The translations under genes were made by a program, and so were the position numbers. A stretch of 64,000 nt of DNA from Loktanella sp. DSM 29012 (GTDB taxonomy: Bacteria; Pseudomonadota; Alphaproteobacteria; Rhodobacterales; Rhodobacteraceae): contig NZ_FOEJ01000001.1 in NCBI RefSeq assembly GCF_900110705.1, forward strand, positions 131,501 through 195,500. The letters are read 5' to 3'. Below, piece after piece: positions 16,767 to 25,646 of the stretch. Under the pieces are notes generated by a model. That model searched no databases. It had not been told where the DNA came from and worked only from the letters and a program-made list of their open reading frames with translations. The first letter of the stretch is position 1. Every line of letters starts with the position of its first letter.

Positions 16767-17669
16767 ATGATGGATCTGACCGCCACGCCCGAGACCCATA
16801 TCATCGATGGCACCGACGCGACCTTTATGGCCGACGTCGTCGATGCGTCGATGACCACCCCGGTGATCGTGGATTTCTGGGCCCCCTGGTGCGGGCCGTG
16901 CAAATCGCTGGGTCCGGCGATCGAGGCTGCCGTGACCAAGGCCGGTGGCCGGGTCAAGCTGGTCAAGATCGACACCGATGCCAACCAGCAGATCGCGGCG
17001 CAATTGCGGGTGCAATCGCTGCCGACGGTCTATGCCTTCTGGCAAGGCCAACCGGTCGACGGGTTCCAGGGTGCGCTGCCGCCCTCCGAGGTCGACGCCT
17101 TTGTGACAAAGATCGCCGATATGGGCGGCGAGGCCGAGGATGACGGTCTGGCCGATGCGATCGCGGCGGCACAGCAGATGCTGGACGAGGGGGCCGCGGC
17201 GGACGCGGCGGAGACATTCGCCGCGATCCTGCAAGAGGACCCGCAGTCTGCCCCCGCCTATGCCGGTCTGGTCAGTGCCTATCTGGCGCTGGACGACGTG
17301 GATCAGGCCGAGGCCATCTTGAACGGTGCCCCTGCCGAGATCAGCCATGATCCCGCGCTTGAGGCGCTGGCAGCACGGATCAGCCTGCTGCGCGCGGCGG
17401 CCAACACAGGCCCCATTGCAGATTTGCAGGCAAAGGTAGAGGCAGATCCCGCAGACCACGCGGCGCGGCTGGAACTGGCCACGGCACTCTCCGCCAGGGG
17501 CGAGACACAGGCGGCGGTCGATCATTTGCTGGAATCCTTTCGTATGGACCCCTCGTGGAACGACGGCGCGGCCAAAGCCCAGCTGTTCCAGCTGTTCGAC
17601 GCACTGGACCCCAAGGATCCGGTCGCGCTGACGGGGCGGCGCAAATTGTCGTCGATGATATTTGCCTAA
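16767..17669 (+). CDS. cnoX: CnoX/YbbN-type thioredoxin-fold co-chaperone
   Basis: This 300-residue protein has an N-terminal thioredoxin domain with active-site WCGPC (Cys42, Cys45), followed from about residue 125 by TPR-like helices of the YbbN C-terminal domain. The family protects substrates from over-oxidation and hands them to GroEL or DnaK. Unlike E. coli YbbN, the intact CxxC means it could also be redox-active. AAGGAGA precedes the tandem ATG. The Lon-domain gene follows after 27 nt. Confidence 0.85.
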   Translation: MMDLTATPETHIIDGTDATFMADVVDASMTTPVIVDFWAPWCGPCKSLGPAIEAAVTKAGGRVKLVKIDTDANQQIAAQLRVQSLPTVYAFWQGQPVDGFQGALPPSEVDAFVTKIADMGGEAEDDGLADAIAAAQQMLDEGAAADAAETFAAILQEDPQSAPAYAGLVSAYLALDDVDQAEAILNGAPAEISHDPALEALAARISLLRAAANTGPIADLQAKVEADPADHAARLELATALSARGETQAAVDHLLESFRMDPSWNDGAAKAQLFQLFDALDPKDPVALTGRRKLSSMIFA

Positions 17670-17696
17670 GGTGCGGTGCAAGCTAAGTCATCGGAC

Positions 17697-18335
17697 ATGA
17701 TGAACCGATCAGATCTGCCTGACACGATCCCGATTTTTCCGCTGCCCGGCGCATTGCTGCTGCCGCGTGGGCGGATGCCGCTGCACATCTTTGAGCCGCG
17801 CTATCTGGCCATGATCGAGGATGCGATGAAGACGTCGGACCGGCTGATCGGGATGGTCCAGCCGTTCGAGGCCCCCGGCAAGGAAAGCAGGCTGCACAGC
17901 ATCGGCTGTGCGGGACGTCTGACAGCGTTCAACGAAACCGACGACGGGCGTTACATGATCACTCTGGCCGGCGTATCGCGGTTTCGCATCACCAAGGAGG
18001 TCGAGGGTTTCCAGCCCTATCGACGCTGCAATGTGAAGTGGGACGGATTCGCCCGCGACCTGGGCCCGGCCGAACATGATGACGGCTTTGAACGGGATGT
18101 GTTCATGGACATGCTGTGCCGCTATTTCGAGGATCAGGGCCTGAAAACTGACTGGGACCAGTTGGGCGATGCCGAGGACGAACTGCTGATCAATTCGCTG
18201 TCGATGCTTTGCCCCTTTCCACCCGAGGACAAACAGGCCCTGCTGGAGGCGCCGTCGTTGACGACGCGGCGCGAAACGCTGGTGACGCTGATCGAATATG
18301 CCCTGCGCGGCGGAAGTGCGGAGATGATGCAATGA
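17697..18335 (+). CDS. Lon substrate-binding domain protein
   Basis: This 212-residue protein matches the N-terminal (LAN/PUA-like) domain of Lon protease: [30 protein letters not shown], then [16 protein letters not shown] and GVSRFRI. There is no ATPase or protease domain. Such free-standing domains are widespread in alphaproteobacteria but lack an established function; an adaptor role is only a guess. I chose ATG at 17697; an upstream GTG in frame has no better signal. Its stop overlaps the start of the next gene (ATGA). Confidence 0.82.
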   Translation: MMNRSDLPDTIPIFPLPGALLLPRGRMPLHIFEPRYLAMIEDAMKTSDRLIGMVQPFEAPGKESRLHSIGCAGRLTAFNETDDGRYMITLAGVSRFRITKEVEGFQPYRRCNVKWDGFARDLGPAEHDDGFERDVFMDMLCRYFEDQGLKTDWDQLGDAEDELLINSLSMLCPFPPEDKQALLEAPSLTTRRETLVTLIEYALRGGSAEMMQ

Positions 18336-18505
18336 CGGTGTTCGACGGCCGTATGTTGGAGGCGCTGATCTGCCCGCAGACCCAAGGCCCGCTGAGCTAT
18401 GACGCGCAGACCCAAGAGTTGATCAGCAAACGTGCCGGCCTCGCGTTTCCAATCCGCGACGGTATCCCGGTGATGCTGGTGGACGAGGCCCGCAAGCTGG
18501 ATTGA
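18332..18505 (+). CDS. Trm112-family small protein
   Basis: This 57-residue protein has [16 protein letters not shown] and [19 protein letters not shown], the YcaR/Trm112 pattern. The usual zinc-binding cysteines are reduced to one Cys in the ICPQTQG segment, so zinc binding is doubtful. Eukaryotic Trm112 activates methyltransferases; the bacterial role is unknown. The ATG overlaps the upstream TGA by four bases, so it is coupled to the Lon-domain gene. Confidence 0.8.
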   Translation: MTVFDGRMLEALICPQTQGPLSYDAQTQELISKRAGLAFPIRDGIPVMLVDEARKLD

Positions 18506-18770
18506 CCCTTTTTTGGAACTGGTGCCCGCGGGTGGATCATGCCATCGGTCTCGGGCTGATCGGCAGGTTTAAGCTCCCATTTCCAAATGCTACTCCGCAG
18601 AATTTTGAACGTGCAGAAAATCCAATCTGTTACTCGCGGCCCAATGCCGCCATTTGCTCCATGCCCCTGGGCTGGAATGCAACCGCACCAAACCGGCCGT
18701 TCACCCATGGCGCAGCATCTTTGACGGTTAGGCTCTGACAGCAGATAACAGCGGCCGTTGAGGCCTAAAC

Positions 18771-19994
18771 TTAGGCAGCTACGTCCTGCTGGGTCGCTAT
18801 TTCCAAAGGAACCAAGATCGAGAATGTCGAACCTTGGCCCAATTCGCTTTTAAGAGTGATTGTACCGTCCATCCGGTCGACCATACGCTTCACGATTGGC
18901 ATGCCGAGGCCTGTTCCTCCGTAAGTTCTTGCTGTATTGGAGTCAGCCTGCTCAAATTCCTTGAAGATTTTCTCATGATGCTCTGGCGCAATACCAATGC
19001 CTGTGTCGACGACGTCAATGGCAACTTGGCCATAAGAATCTTCGCCAATGCTAACTGTGATAGAGCCGGTCTCCGTAAACTTGACAGCATTTCCTATCAA
19101 ATTTTGCATAATGCTTTGAAGCATACCTTTGTCCGCTAGATACGTGTTGCCAGCGAGTTGATTGTTGACACTGAGAGTTATGGATTTTGAATCTGCAAGG
19201 CTCTGGAACTCGCTCAAGATATCACTGGCAAACTCTCCGATATCAATTTCTTCTTCTACAATTTCGTAGTGTCCAGCGTCAATTTTGGTCAGATCAAGTA
19301 CATCATTGACGAATTTCAATAGCTTATCCGCTGATCGGTCAAGGATGGACATCAAGCTTTTCGATTTTTCTCCAGACTTTCCACTCTTTAGAAGTTTGAT
19401 GGCGCCAACAATTCCTGTAACCGGCGTTCTGATTTCGTGAATCATATGCGCAATGTATCCACTGCGGGTTGCCATGATCTCTTGCAGGTCGACACGCGCT
19501 TTATGTTCCTCGAGGGCTGAGGTCCTCGCCCTCACGATATCGTCAACGCAGCGAGCCATGTATTCAAGGATATCTATTTCATGCTGCGTCCAATCTCGCG
19601 TTTTGTCAGACATGCAACAGACTGCGCCTATTACTTTTCCGGACACTGTATGGATTGGACTGCCGAGATAGGAACGCAAACCATTTTGGAGTACGAAATC
19701 ATTATCCCGCGTTCGAGCATCCTCGAGCAAATTTGGAATTGCGACCGTCTGCTGGCTTATCTTTACATACTGACAGATTGATTCTTCGACGGGCATGTCG
19801 CGAACGGCGGGATCGTCAAAACAAGACCCTACGTATGTAGAGATGTATTGCCGGCCTTCTTGCGTTTCGAGAACCGAGACAAAAGAGATAGGTACACCAA
19901 ACACTCGGCTTGCAAGAGTGTTGATGTTAACGAGGCTCTCGTCCATGCTGCCATGCAGCAACCCAAGCGCCTCGAACGTATACGTTTTCGCCAT
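18771..19994 (-). CDS. Orphan GAF-domain sensor histidine kinase
   Basis: This 407-residue soluble kinase has a GAF domain at about 20-150, a HisKA dimerisation domain with the phospho-acceptor His186 in HMIHEIRTPVTG, then an ATPase domain with N box LIGNAVKF, G1 DTGIGIAPEH and G2 GGTGLGMPIVKRM. No membrane helix is present, so it should sense an internal signal (small molecule, redox or light chromophore; not determinable). No response regulator gene is attached; the regulator at 20437 is more than 440 nt away, with a different base composition. The gene is visibly AT-richer than its neighbours, suggesting transfer. AAGGTG supports the start. Confidence 0.88.
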   Translation of the reverse strand: MAKTYTFEALGLLHGSMDESLVNINTLASRVFGVPISFVSVLETQEGRQYISTYVGSCFDDPAVRDMPVEESICQYVKISQQTVAIPNLLEDARTRDNDFVLQNGLRSYLGSPIHTVSGKVIGAVCCMSDKTRDWTQHEIDILEYMARCVDDIVRARTSALEEHKARVDLQEIMATRSGYIAHMIHEIRTPVTGIVGAIKLLKSGKSGEKSKSLMSILDRSADKLLKFVNDVLDLTKIDAGHYEIVEEEIDIGEFASDILSEFQSLADSKSITLSVNNQLAGNTYLADKGMLQSIMQNLIGNAVKFTETGSITVSIGEDSYGQVAIDVVDTGIGIAPEHHEKIFKEFEQADSNTARTYGGTGLGMPIVKRMVDRMDGTITLKSELGQGSTFSILVPLEIATQQDVAA

Positions 19995-20436
19995 AGTGCT
20001 GCACCTTGTTTTTGGCTAGGTTGATCGATCGAGACAACATACTCCTGTCAAAGACTTAGAGGACACTTTTGGACATGAGATTGTGTTAGAAATGTGGCAT
20101 TTCTTGGAGCTCGCGAAAAAGCTTGATTGGCTCATTTGACTAACTGCTGCACTGCGGCGATGCAGAGAACTTTCCCGTCTGTGAGGTATCCGAACGTCAG
20201 CCTCGAACTCTACGGCACGACCAGCATAAAGCCGCAGCGAATGGCCGCTCCCCGCCTTTGGTTTCGGTCCTGGCTTTCAGGCCAATCCAATTTCGCGGTT
20301 GCAGTTAAAGTCGGAAAAGTCCGCACAGCTAACATTGAAACCAAAGACACCTCGCATGGTTTTGCGAGGTGTCAGGTTGTCGGCAATTCAAGAAATGTCG
20401 CGGCATTTTTGGCGCGGTCGCGGCATGTGCTGCGCG
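19995..20436. other. Non-coding stretch between kinase and response regulator
   Basis: This gap of about 440 nt is compositionally mixed: the part next to the kinase is AT-rich, the part next to the regulator GC-rich. No credible gene is seen in any frame. It holds the hairpin at 20346-20373, the likely terminator of the response regulator gene. A TTGACA lies on the minus strand at 20051-20046 upstream of the kinase, without a convincing -10 box. Confidence 0.5.
20343..20373 (-). terminator. Terminator-like hairpin after the OmpR-family regulator gene
   Basis: On the minus strand GACACCTCGC pairs perfectly over 10 bp with GCGAGGTGTC around an 8-nt loop, followed by TTTGG. The T run is short. 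It lies 63 nt past the stop codon of the response regulator. Confidence 0.65.
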
Positions 20437-21123
20437 TCAGCTGGAAAGACGGTAGCCGCCTTGTTCTGTGACCAGCAGACGGGCGTTGCCGGGGTCGGGT
20501 TCGATTTTCTGGCGCAGGCGGTAGATGTGGGTTTCCAGCGTGTGGGTGGTCACTCCCGCATTGTAGCCCCAGACCTCGTGCAGCAGCACGTCGCGCGGCA
20601 CCACACCGTCAGAGGCGCGGTAGAGGAATTTGAGGATATTGGTTTCCTTTTCGGTCAGACGCACCTTGCGATCGTCCTCGGTCACCAGCAGTTTTTGCGC
20701 AGGCCGGAACGAATAGGGCCCCAGCTGGAATACCGCATCCTCTGATTGTTCATGGGTCCGGAGCTGGCTGCGCAGGCGGGCCAGCAGCACGGGAAACTTG
20801 AACGGTTTGCTGACGTAATCATTGGCACCCGCGTCGAGGCCATAGATTGTGTCGGCGTCGCTGTCCTGTGCGGTCAGCATGACGATGGGACATTTCACAC
20901 CCTGCTTGCGCATCAGGCGGCACAATTCGCGGCCGTCGGTGTCGGGCAGGCCCACATCGAGGATAACCAGATCGTACAGTTGTTCCTTGACCTTGGTCAT
21001 GGCGGATGCGCCGTCATCGGCCTCGAACACGTCGAAATCCTCGGTCATCAAGAGCTGTTCGCCCAACGCCTCGCGCAGATCGTCGTCGTCGTCGACAAGC
21101 AGAATTTTCTTTAACTGTGCCAT
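20437..21123 (-). CDS. OmpR-family response regulator
   Basis: This 228-residue protein has a receiver domain (VDDDDDLREAL acidic pocket, phospho-acceptor Asp in LVILDVGLPDTDG, Thr in MLTAQD, Lys in SKPF) and a C-terminal winged helix (RLTEKETNILKFLY, THTLETHIYRLRQKIE, GGYRL). It is probably a housekeeping regulator, since it sits beside ribA and not with a kinase. Similarity to the essential CenR-type regulators of Caulobacter and Rhodobacter is possible but not proven here. The second of two tandem ATGs is best spaced from GGAG. Confidence 0.88.
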   Translation of the reverse strand: MAQLKKILLVDDDDDLREALGEQLLMTEDFDVFEADDGASAMTKVKEQLYDLVILDVGLPDTDGRELCRLMRKQGVKCPIVMLTAQDSDADTIYGLDAGANDYVSKPFKFPVLLARLRSQLRTHEQSEDAVFQLGPYSFRPAQKLLVTEDDRKVRLTEKETNILKFLYRASDGVVPRDVLLHEVWGYNAGVTTHTLETHIYRLRQKIEPDPGNARLLVTEQGGYRLSS

Positions 21124-21279
21124 CATCTACTCCGGTATTACTCAACGTCAGGTGTGGTCCGTCACAGGAACAACAACCAATGCTGCAAATAGTTCACACG
21201 GACGTGTGAATTGATGCCCCAATGTTTCAATCTGCCGCAGTTCATCCTAGATCACCAAGGGAACAGAGGATTACGCGCG

Positions 21280-22350
21280 ATGTCATTGGCACCGGACAAC
21301 ACGGAACGTCTGGCACGGGCGCGTGCCGATCTGCGCATGGGGGTGCCTGTGGTTGTCGCAGGTGCGGGGGTCATGCTGGCCGCCGAAACGCTGGATGCCG
21401 CCCGACTGAACGCGCTGCGCGATCTGGGGGCCGCCGTGGCCCTGACCGACTGGCGGGCCAAGACGCTGAAGGTTGCAGCCTATGACGGCGACGTGGCGCG
21501 GATCGCGTTGCCGTCTGACACCAGCGTGGCTTGGGTGCGGGCGCTGGCCGATCCAAGCGACGATTTGCGCCACCCGATGAAGGGACCGCTGCGCGGCCTG
21601 CGAGAGGGATCGCCACTACTGGCGCGGGTTGCCGTGGCACTTTGCAAATCGGCGCGGTTGCTGCCTGCGGCGGTCATCGCGCCGCTGGATGATGCGACAG
21701 GCTTTGCCCAGGTACACGGGCTGACGGTCGTGGATGCCGATGCGGCACTGACGACGGCAGAGGCCGCTTTGCGGTCCATCACCAGCGCCCGTCTGCCGAT
21801 TTCGGTGTCAGAGGCAGGCCGGCTGCACGTGTTTCGCCCCGATGACGGCGCAGAGGAACATTACGCCGTCGAAATCGGCAATCCGGATCGCAATGCGCCC
21901 GTGCTCGCGCGGTTGCATTCGGCCTGCTTCACCGGCGACCTGCTGGACAGTCTGAAATGCGATTGCGGCCCGCAGCTGCGTGCCGCACTGGCCCAGATGG
22001 GCGCCGAAGGCGCTGGCGTCCTGCTGTATCTGAACCAAGAGGGTCGCGGCATCGGTCTGGCCAACAAGATGCGGGCCTACGCGTTACAAGATCAGGGTTT
22101 CGACACGGTCGAGGCTAACCACCGGCTGGGATTTCATGACGATGAACGCGATTTCCGCATTGGTGCTGCAATCCTGAAACAGATGGGGTTCGGGGCGGTG
22201 CGGTTGCTGACGAACAACCCCGCCAAGATTGCCCGGATGGAGGATTCCGGTGTGCGCGTGGCCGAACGGGTCGCGCTGAAGGTGGGCGAGAACGCCCATA
22301 ACCACGCCTACCTAGCGACCAAGGCGGCAAAATCCGGTCACTTGCTTTAA
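21280..22350 (+). CDS. ribA: GTP cyclohydrolase II with N-terminal extension
   Basis: In this 356-residue protein the C-terminal half is a standard RibA: zinc cysteines in SACFTGDLLDSLKCDCG, the catalytic YLNQEGRGIGL segment and LGFHDDERDF. It opens GTP to the first riboflavin/pteridine-type intermediate. The first 180 or so residues do not look like the DHBP synthase (RibB) domain of bifunctional RibBA and have no motif I recognise. AGAGGA supports the ATG at 21280. The last four bases overlap the stop of the convergent DUF4239 gene. Confidence 0.9.
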   Translation: MSLAPDNTERLARARADLRMGVPVVVAGAGVMLAAETLDAARLNALRDLGAAVALTDWRAKTLKVAAYDGDVARIALPSDTSVAWVRALADPSDDLRHPMKGPLRGLREGSPLLARVAVALCKSARLLPAAVIAPLDDATGFAQVHGLTVVDADAALTTAEAALRSITSARLPISVSEAGRLHVFRPDDGAEEHYAVEIGNPDRNAPVLARLHSACFTGDLLDSLKCDCGPQLRAALAQMGAEGAGVLLYLNQEGRGIGLANKMRAYALQDQGFDTVEANHRLGFHDDERDFRIGAAILKQMGFGAVRLLTNNPAKIARMEDSGVRVAERVALKVGENAHNHAYLATKAAKSGHLL

Positions 22351-23114
22351 TAGTGACCCATTTCACCTGCAAGGAGCTGGATGAACGCGGTTGGCGGTAG
22401 CGCCCCCGGCTGCGCAAAGGGATCTGAAAACGCATAGATGACATATAGGATGACACCGCTGTAGGCCCCGTAGAGCGACAGCAGCGACAGATGCAGGGGC
22501 GTTGGTGAATAGGTCAGATAGGGCACCGCAACCCAGACCAGTCCGATGATCGCAGCAAACCAAAAGAGCTCCGACAGGGTCCGCACGGCGCTGTTTTCGC
22601 GACTTTGCCGAAGCTCTGCGATAAGTTGGGATTTGGCGACCATGTGAGCACGTAGATCCGTCTGGCGCGGCGTTTCGGGATCCAGGTTCAGAACAGTCTG
22701 GTACACCTGCTCGCGCAGGCCCCACCCCTGTGCCGTCAACTTGCCGGTTTGTGACAGCGAGTCCCATTCGGTGCTGATCGCGTGACGCAGGTAGTCTGCC
22801 AACATGGTCTGCACCTCTTGCATCTGAGGGGTCTCGTACCGGCGTATGTCGTTGAAAATATCGGCAATGGCCGTTGCCTCACGCACCAGATCGGCGCGGA
22901 TATCAGAATAGTCGGAGAGTTCCTGGGCAAAGACGAGGGCAAGGATCAACCCGTGCAGGGTCGCGACACGCAGCAGGACGGACCCGGCGAGTGTTTGGGT
23001 TTCGTCTGTTTGCTTTCCGCCCCAAATTGCGCGGGTGATCGCGTAGATCGCAATCACACCGACCGCGTTCGCCAAGGCAAAAACGCCCGCCATCACCCAT
23101 TCATGTAGACTCAT
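22347..23114 (-). CDS. DUF4239 (bestrophin-like) membrane protein
   Basis: This 255-residue protein has an N-terminal membrane helix, a hydrophobic LHGLILALVFAQELSDY segment followed by REATAIADIFNDIRR (typical DUF4239), a soluble helical middle and two C-terminal helices (about 185-235). DUF4239 proteins resemble bestrophin channels, but transport has not been shown for most. Start codons at 23114 and 23120 are both possible, with GGGG immediately upstream. It is convergent with ribA. Confidence 0.75.
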   Translation of the reverse strand: MSLHEWVMAGVFALANAVGVIAIYAITRAIWGGKQTDETQTLAGSVLLRVATLHGLILALVFAQELSDYSDIRADLVREATAIADIFNDIRRYETPQMQEVQTMLADYLRHAISTEWDSLSQTGKLTAQGWGLREQVYQTVLNLDPETPRQTDLRAHMVAKSQLIAELRQSRENSAVRTLSELFWFAAIIGLVWVAVPYLTYSPTPLHLSLLSLYGAYSGVILYVIYAFSDPFAQPGALPPTAFIQLLAGEMGHY

Positions 23115-23196
23115 CGCCATCCCCGCTCTGTCCAAAGACAGGCTAGCCCAGCGCTTGGGGTCGGTCTATGCCTGCGATACCCAACACGAGGCACCC

Positions 23197-23691
23197 ATGA
23201 GCCACGATGACCTGATCCTGACGCCGACCCACGTGCGATTTCGCGGACGTCGGTTTCCCTGCGCTATCGGGCGCGGCGGTCTGACGGATAACAAGGCCGA
23301 GGGCGATATGGCGACCCCGCGCGGTGTGCACCACATCGTCGACATGCTCTACCGCGCGGATCGCCTGGCGCGGCCTGCCTCCTGGGCACGTCCAATCGGG
23401 CCGCGAGATCTGTGGTCGGATGATCCGGCGCATCCCGATTACAACCATCTGGTGCGGGCCCCCTATGCGCACAGCTGCGAATCCCTGCGCCGCGCTGACC
23501 CCATGTATGACCTGATTCTGGTGACGGACTGGAATTACCCCGATGCCGTGCCGGGACGCGGGTCCGCCATTTTCTTGCATCAATGGCGCGGTCCGGGTCG
23601 CCCGACCGCAGGCTGTGTTGCCTTTCGGCGCGATCACCTGCGCTGGATTGCGGCACGGTTAGAGCCTTTCAATCGGCTTGTTATCGCTTAA
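23197..23691 (+). CDS. L,D-transpeptidase (YkuD) family protein
   Basis: This 164-residue protein has the YkuD catalytic motif as FLHQWRGPGRPTAGC, with His128 and Cys140. Upstream motifs include GRGGLTDNKAEGDMATPRG. There is no signal peptide or membrane anchor, and the protein is short. Related L,D-transpeptidases make 3-3 cross-links or attach proteins to peptidoglycan; without a signal sequence the site of action is uncertain. GAGG lies upstream of the ATG. Confidence 0.8.
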   Translation: MSHDDLILTPTHVRFRGRRFPCAIGRGGLTDNKAEGDMATPRGVHHIVDMLYRADRLARPASWARPIGPRDLWSDDPAHPDYNHLVRAPYAHSCESLRRADPMYDLILVTDWNYPDAVPGRGSAIFLHQWRGPGRPTAGCVAFRRDHLRWIAARLEPFNRLVIA

Positions 23692-23736
23692 CGCTGGACC
23701 TTGGCTGCATAAATTTGCCAAACGAAAGGACATGCG

Positions 23737-24240
23737 ATGAAACCTCAAGGCCAGTTTATGACCGACGCGCAAATCAGCGACCTGCCCTACCGCCCCTGTG
23801 TGGGTGTGATGCTGGTCAACACCCGCGGCCATGTCTGGGTCGGCAGCCGGTTGGACCGGGATGCAGACGCATGGCAAATGCCACAAGGCGGGGTCGACCC
23901 GGGCGAAACCTGCCGCGACGCGGCCCTGCGCGAGCTGTGGGAAGAAACTGGCGTATCCGACCGGCTGATTACCATCGAAGGCGAAACGGCAGGCCTGATC
24001 CGCTATGATCTGCCGCATGATCTGGTGGGCAAGGTATGGGGCGGCAAATACCGCGGGCAGGAACAGAAATGGTTCCTGTTCCGGTTCCACGGCGAGGACA
24101 GCGATATCGACATTGCAACCGAACATCCTGAATTTTCGGAATGGAAATGGATGCCGCGCGACCAACTGGTCGCCAATATCGTGCCGTTCAAACGGGCGGT
24201 CTATGAACAGGTGTTGGCTGAACTGGGTGCCAAACTGTGA
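23737..24240 (+). CDS. rppH: RNA pyrophosphohydrolase
   Basis: This 167-residue Nudix protein has the full Nudix box from Gly51 ([20 protein letters not shown], then TG) and RppH hallmarks: [13 protein letters not shown] near the start, [18 protein letters not shown] and FSEWKWM. It removes pyrophosphate from mRNA 5' ends to start decay, complementing RNase R and RNase D elsewhere in the window. AAGGAC precedes the ATG. The next gene begins at a GTG overlapping its stop. Confidence 0.93.
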   Translation: MKPQGQFMTDAQISDLPYRPCVGVMLVNTRGHVWVGSRLDRDADAWQMPQGGVDPGETCRDAALRELWEETGVSDRLITIEGETAGLIRYDLPHDLVGKVWGGKYRGQEQKWFLFRFHGEDSDIDIATEHPEFSEWKWMPRDQLVANIVPFKRAVYEQVLAELGAKL

Positions 24241-24692
24241 AAGCGATCGCAGTGGCGCTGACGCTGGCGGGCACGCAGGCTGCAGCGCTCAGCTGCATTG
24301 CGCCCGACCCGCTGGAGGCCTTTGACCGTGCCAACGCCAGCACCGCCCCCTACCTGTTGCTGACGGGCCGGATCATGCTGAACCAGCCTGCGCCGGACCC
24401 GATCACGAAACCCGGTGTCTTTGCCGGACGTATCGAAGGGGTGGGCCTGTCGCAGACGGGGTTCGATGTGCCCTTTGCCGAGGATGTGCGCGTTGCCGTC
24501 AGCTGCGCGGGTCCGTGGTGCGGCGGCATTCCAACCGAGGACGACGTGCTGGTTTTCCTGAATGCCGAGGGTGACGTACCGACGATCGAGATCGGGGCCT
24601 GTGGCGGATGGATTTTCGCGGCACCCGATGCGGCCTTGCAGGACAGGTTGACCGCCTGCCTGAACGACGGAATGTGCGCGCCCGCTGACTAA
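24237..24692 (+). CDS. Secreted cysteine-containing hypothetical protein
   Basis: This 151-residue protein starts at a GTG that overlaps the rppH TGA. A short signal peptide ([17 protein letters not shown], cleavage near ALS-C) is followed by a mature part with six cysteines, including CAGPWCGG and paired cysteines near the C-terminus ([16 protein letters not shown]). Disulfide bonding in the periplasm is likely. I do not recognise the family. The coupling to rppH is probably only transcriptional convenience. Confidence 0.65.
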   Translation: MKAIAVALTLAGTQAAALSCIAPDPLEAFDRANASTAPYLLLTGRIMLNQPAPDPITKPGVFAGRIEGVGLSQTGFDVPFAEDVRVAVSCAGPWCGGIPTEDDVLVFLNAEGDVPTIEIGACGGWIFAAPDAALQDRLTACLNDGMCAPAD

Positions 24693-24734
24693 GCGCACCT
24701 TGCACCCGGGGCCCAAGGGGGCGATTGTCCGGCC

Positions 24735-25589
24735 ATGACACAAACATTGCTTTCATTCGGACACGGCTATTCGGCGCAGGCGCTGGAACGGCTGCTGTTG
24801 CCGCGCGACTGGCGCGTGATCGGCACCACGCGCAACGAGGACAAGGCCGCCGCCTTCTTGGCGCGCGGGGTCGAGCCGCGCATATGGCCGGGGGCCGACA
24901 TCATCCCGGCGCTGGATGCTGCAACGCATTTGCTGATATCCGCCGCACCCGGTGACGACGGTGACCCGGTGTTGGCGGAACTGCACGACGCAATCGCGGC
25001 ACGCGCAGGCCAGTTTGAATGGGTCGGCTATCTGTCCACCACGGGGGTTTACGGCGACCACGAGGGCGACTGGGTGGATGAAAACGCACCGCTGACCCCT
25101 GCGACCAAACGCGGTCAGGCGCGGGTCATGGCAGAGGCGGCATGGTCTGCGATCCCCGGTCTGCCGCTGCATATCTTTCGGCTTGCGGGGATCTATGGCC
25201 CCGGCAGGGGTCCGTTCGCCAAGGTGCGCAATGGCACGGCGCGGCGCATCATCAAGGACGGTCAGGTGTTCAGCCGCACCCATGTCGCGGATATCGCGCG
25301 GGTGCTGGCGGCGTCCATCGCCCGGCCCAACCCCGGTGCGGCCTACAACGTCTGCGACGATGACCCGGCCCCCCCGCAGGACGTCATCGCCTATGCCGCG
25401 GAACTGCTGGGCCTGCCCGTACCAGAGGCAGTGGCGTTCGAGGATGCGGAGATGTCTCCGATGGCGCGCAGTTTCTACGCCGAGAGCAAGAAAGTCCGCA
25501 ACGACCGCATCAAGGACGAACTGGGGGTCGAACTGCTGTTCCCCGACTATCGCAGCGGGTTGCGCGCCTTGCTGGCGCAAGAGGGCTGA
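24735..25589 (+). CDS. NAD(P)-dependent SDR/epimerase-like protein (YeeZ type)
   Basis: This 284-residue protein has an atypical N-terminal dinucleotide motif SFGHGYSAQAL in place of the usual GxxGxxG, then TTRNEDKAAAF. The extended-SDR elements WVGYLSTTGVYGDHEG (with Tyr) and FRLAGIYGPGRG follow, and later FSRTHVADIARVLAAS. Such proteins are usually called YeeZ-like NAD-dependent epimerase/dehydratases; the substrate is unknown. The Lys of the YxxxK motif is not obvious, so catalysis is uncertain. Confidence 0.78.
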   Translation: MTQTLLSFGHGYSAQALERLLLPRDWRVIGTTRNEDKAAAFLARGVEPRIWPGADIIPALDAATHLLISAAPGDDGDPVLAELHDAIAARAGQFEWVGYLSTTGVYGDHEGDWVDENAPLTPATKRGQARVMAEAAWSAIPGLPLHIFRLAGIYGPGRGPFAKVRNGTARRIIKDGQVFSRTHVADIARVLAASIARPNPGAAYNVCDDDPAPPQDVIAYAAELLGLPVPEAVAFEDAEMSPMARSFYAESKKVRNDRIKDELGVELLFPDYRSGLRALLAQEG

Positions 25590-25646
25590 GCCTTGAAAAC
25601 CATCCGGACGCTGGGCATATCGGCGCAAACCATGTGAAGGCCCGTC

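Noticed and set aside
20127-20471. Open frame of 114 codons between the kinase and the regulator gene
   Set aside because: No ribosome-binding site, no family pattern, and it contains the hairpin that fits a terminator for the opposite strand.
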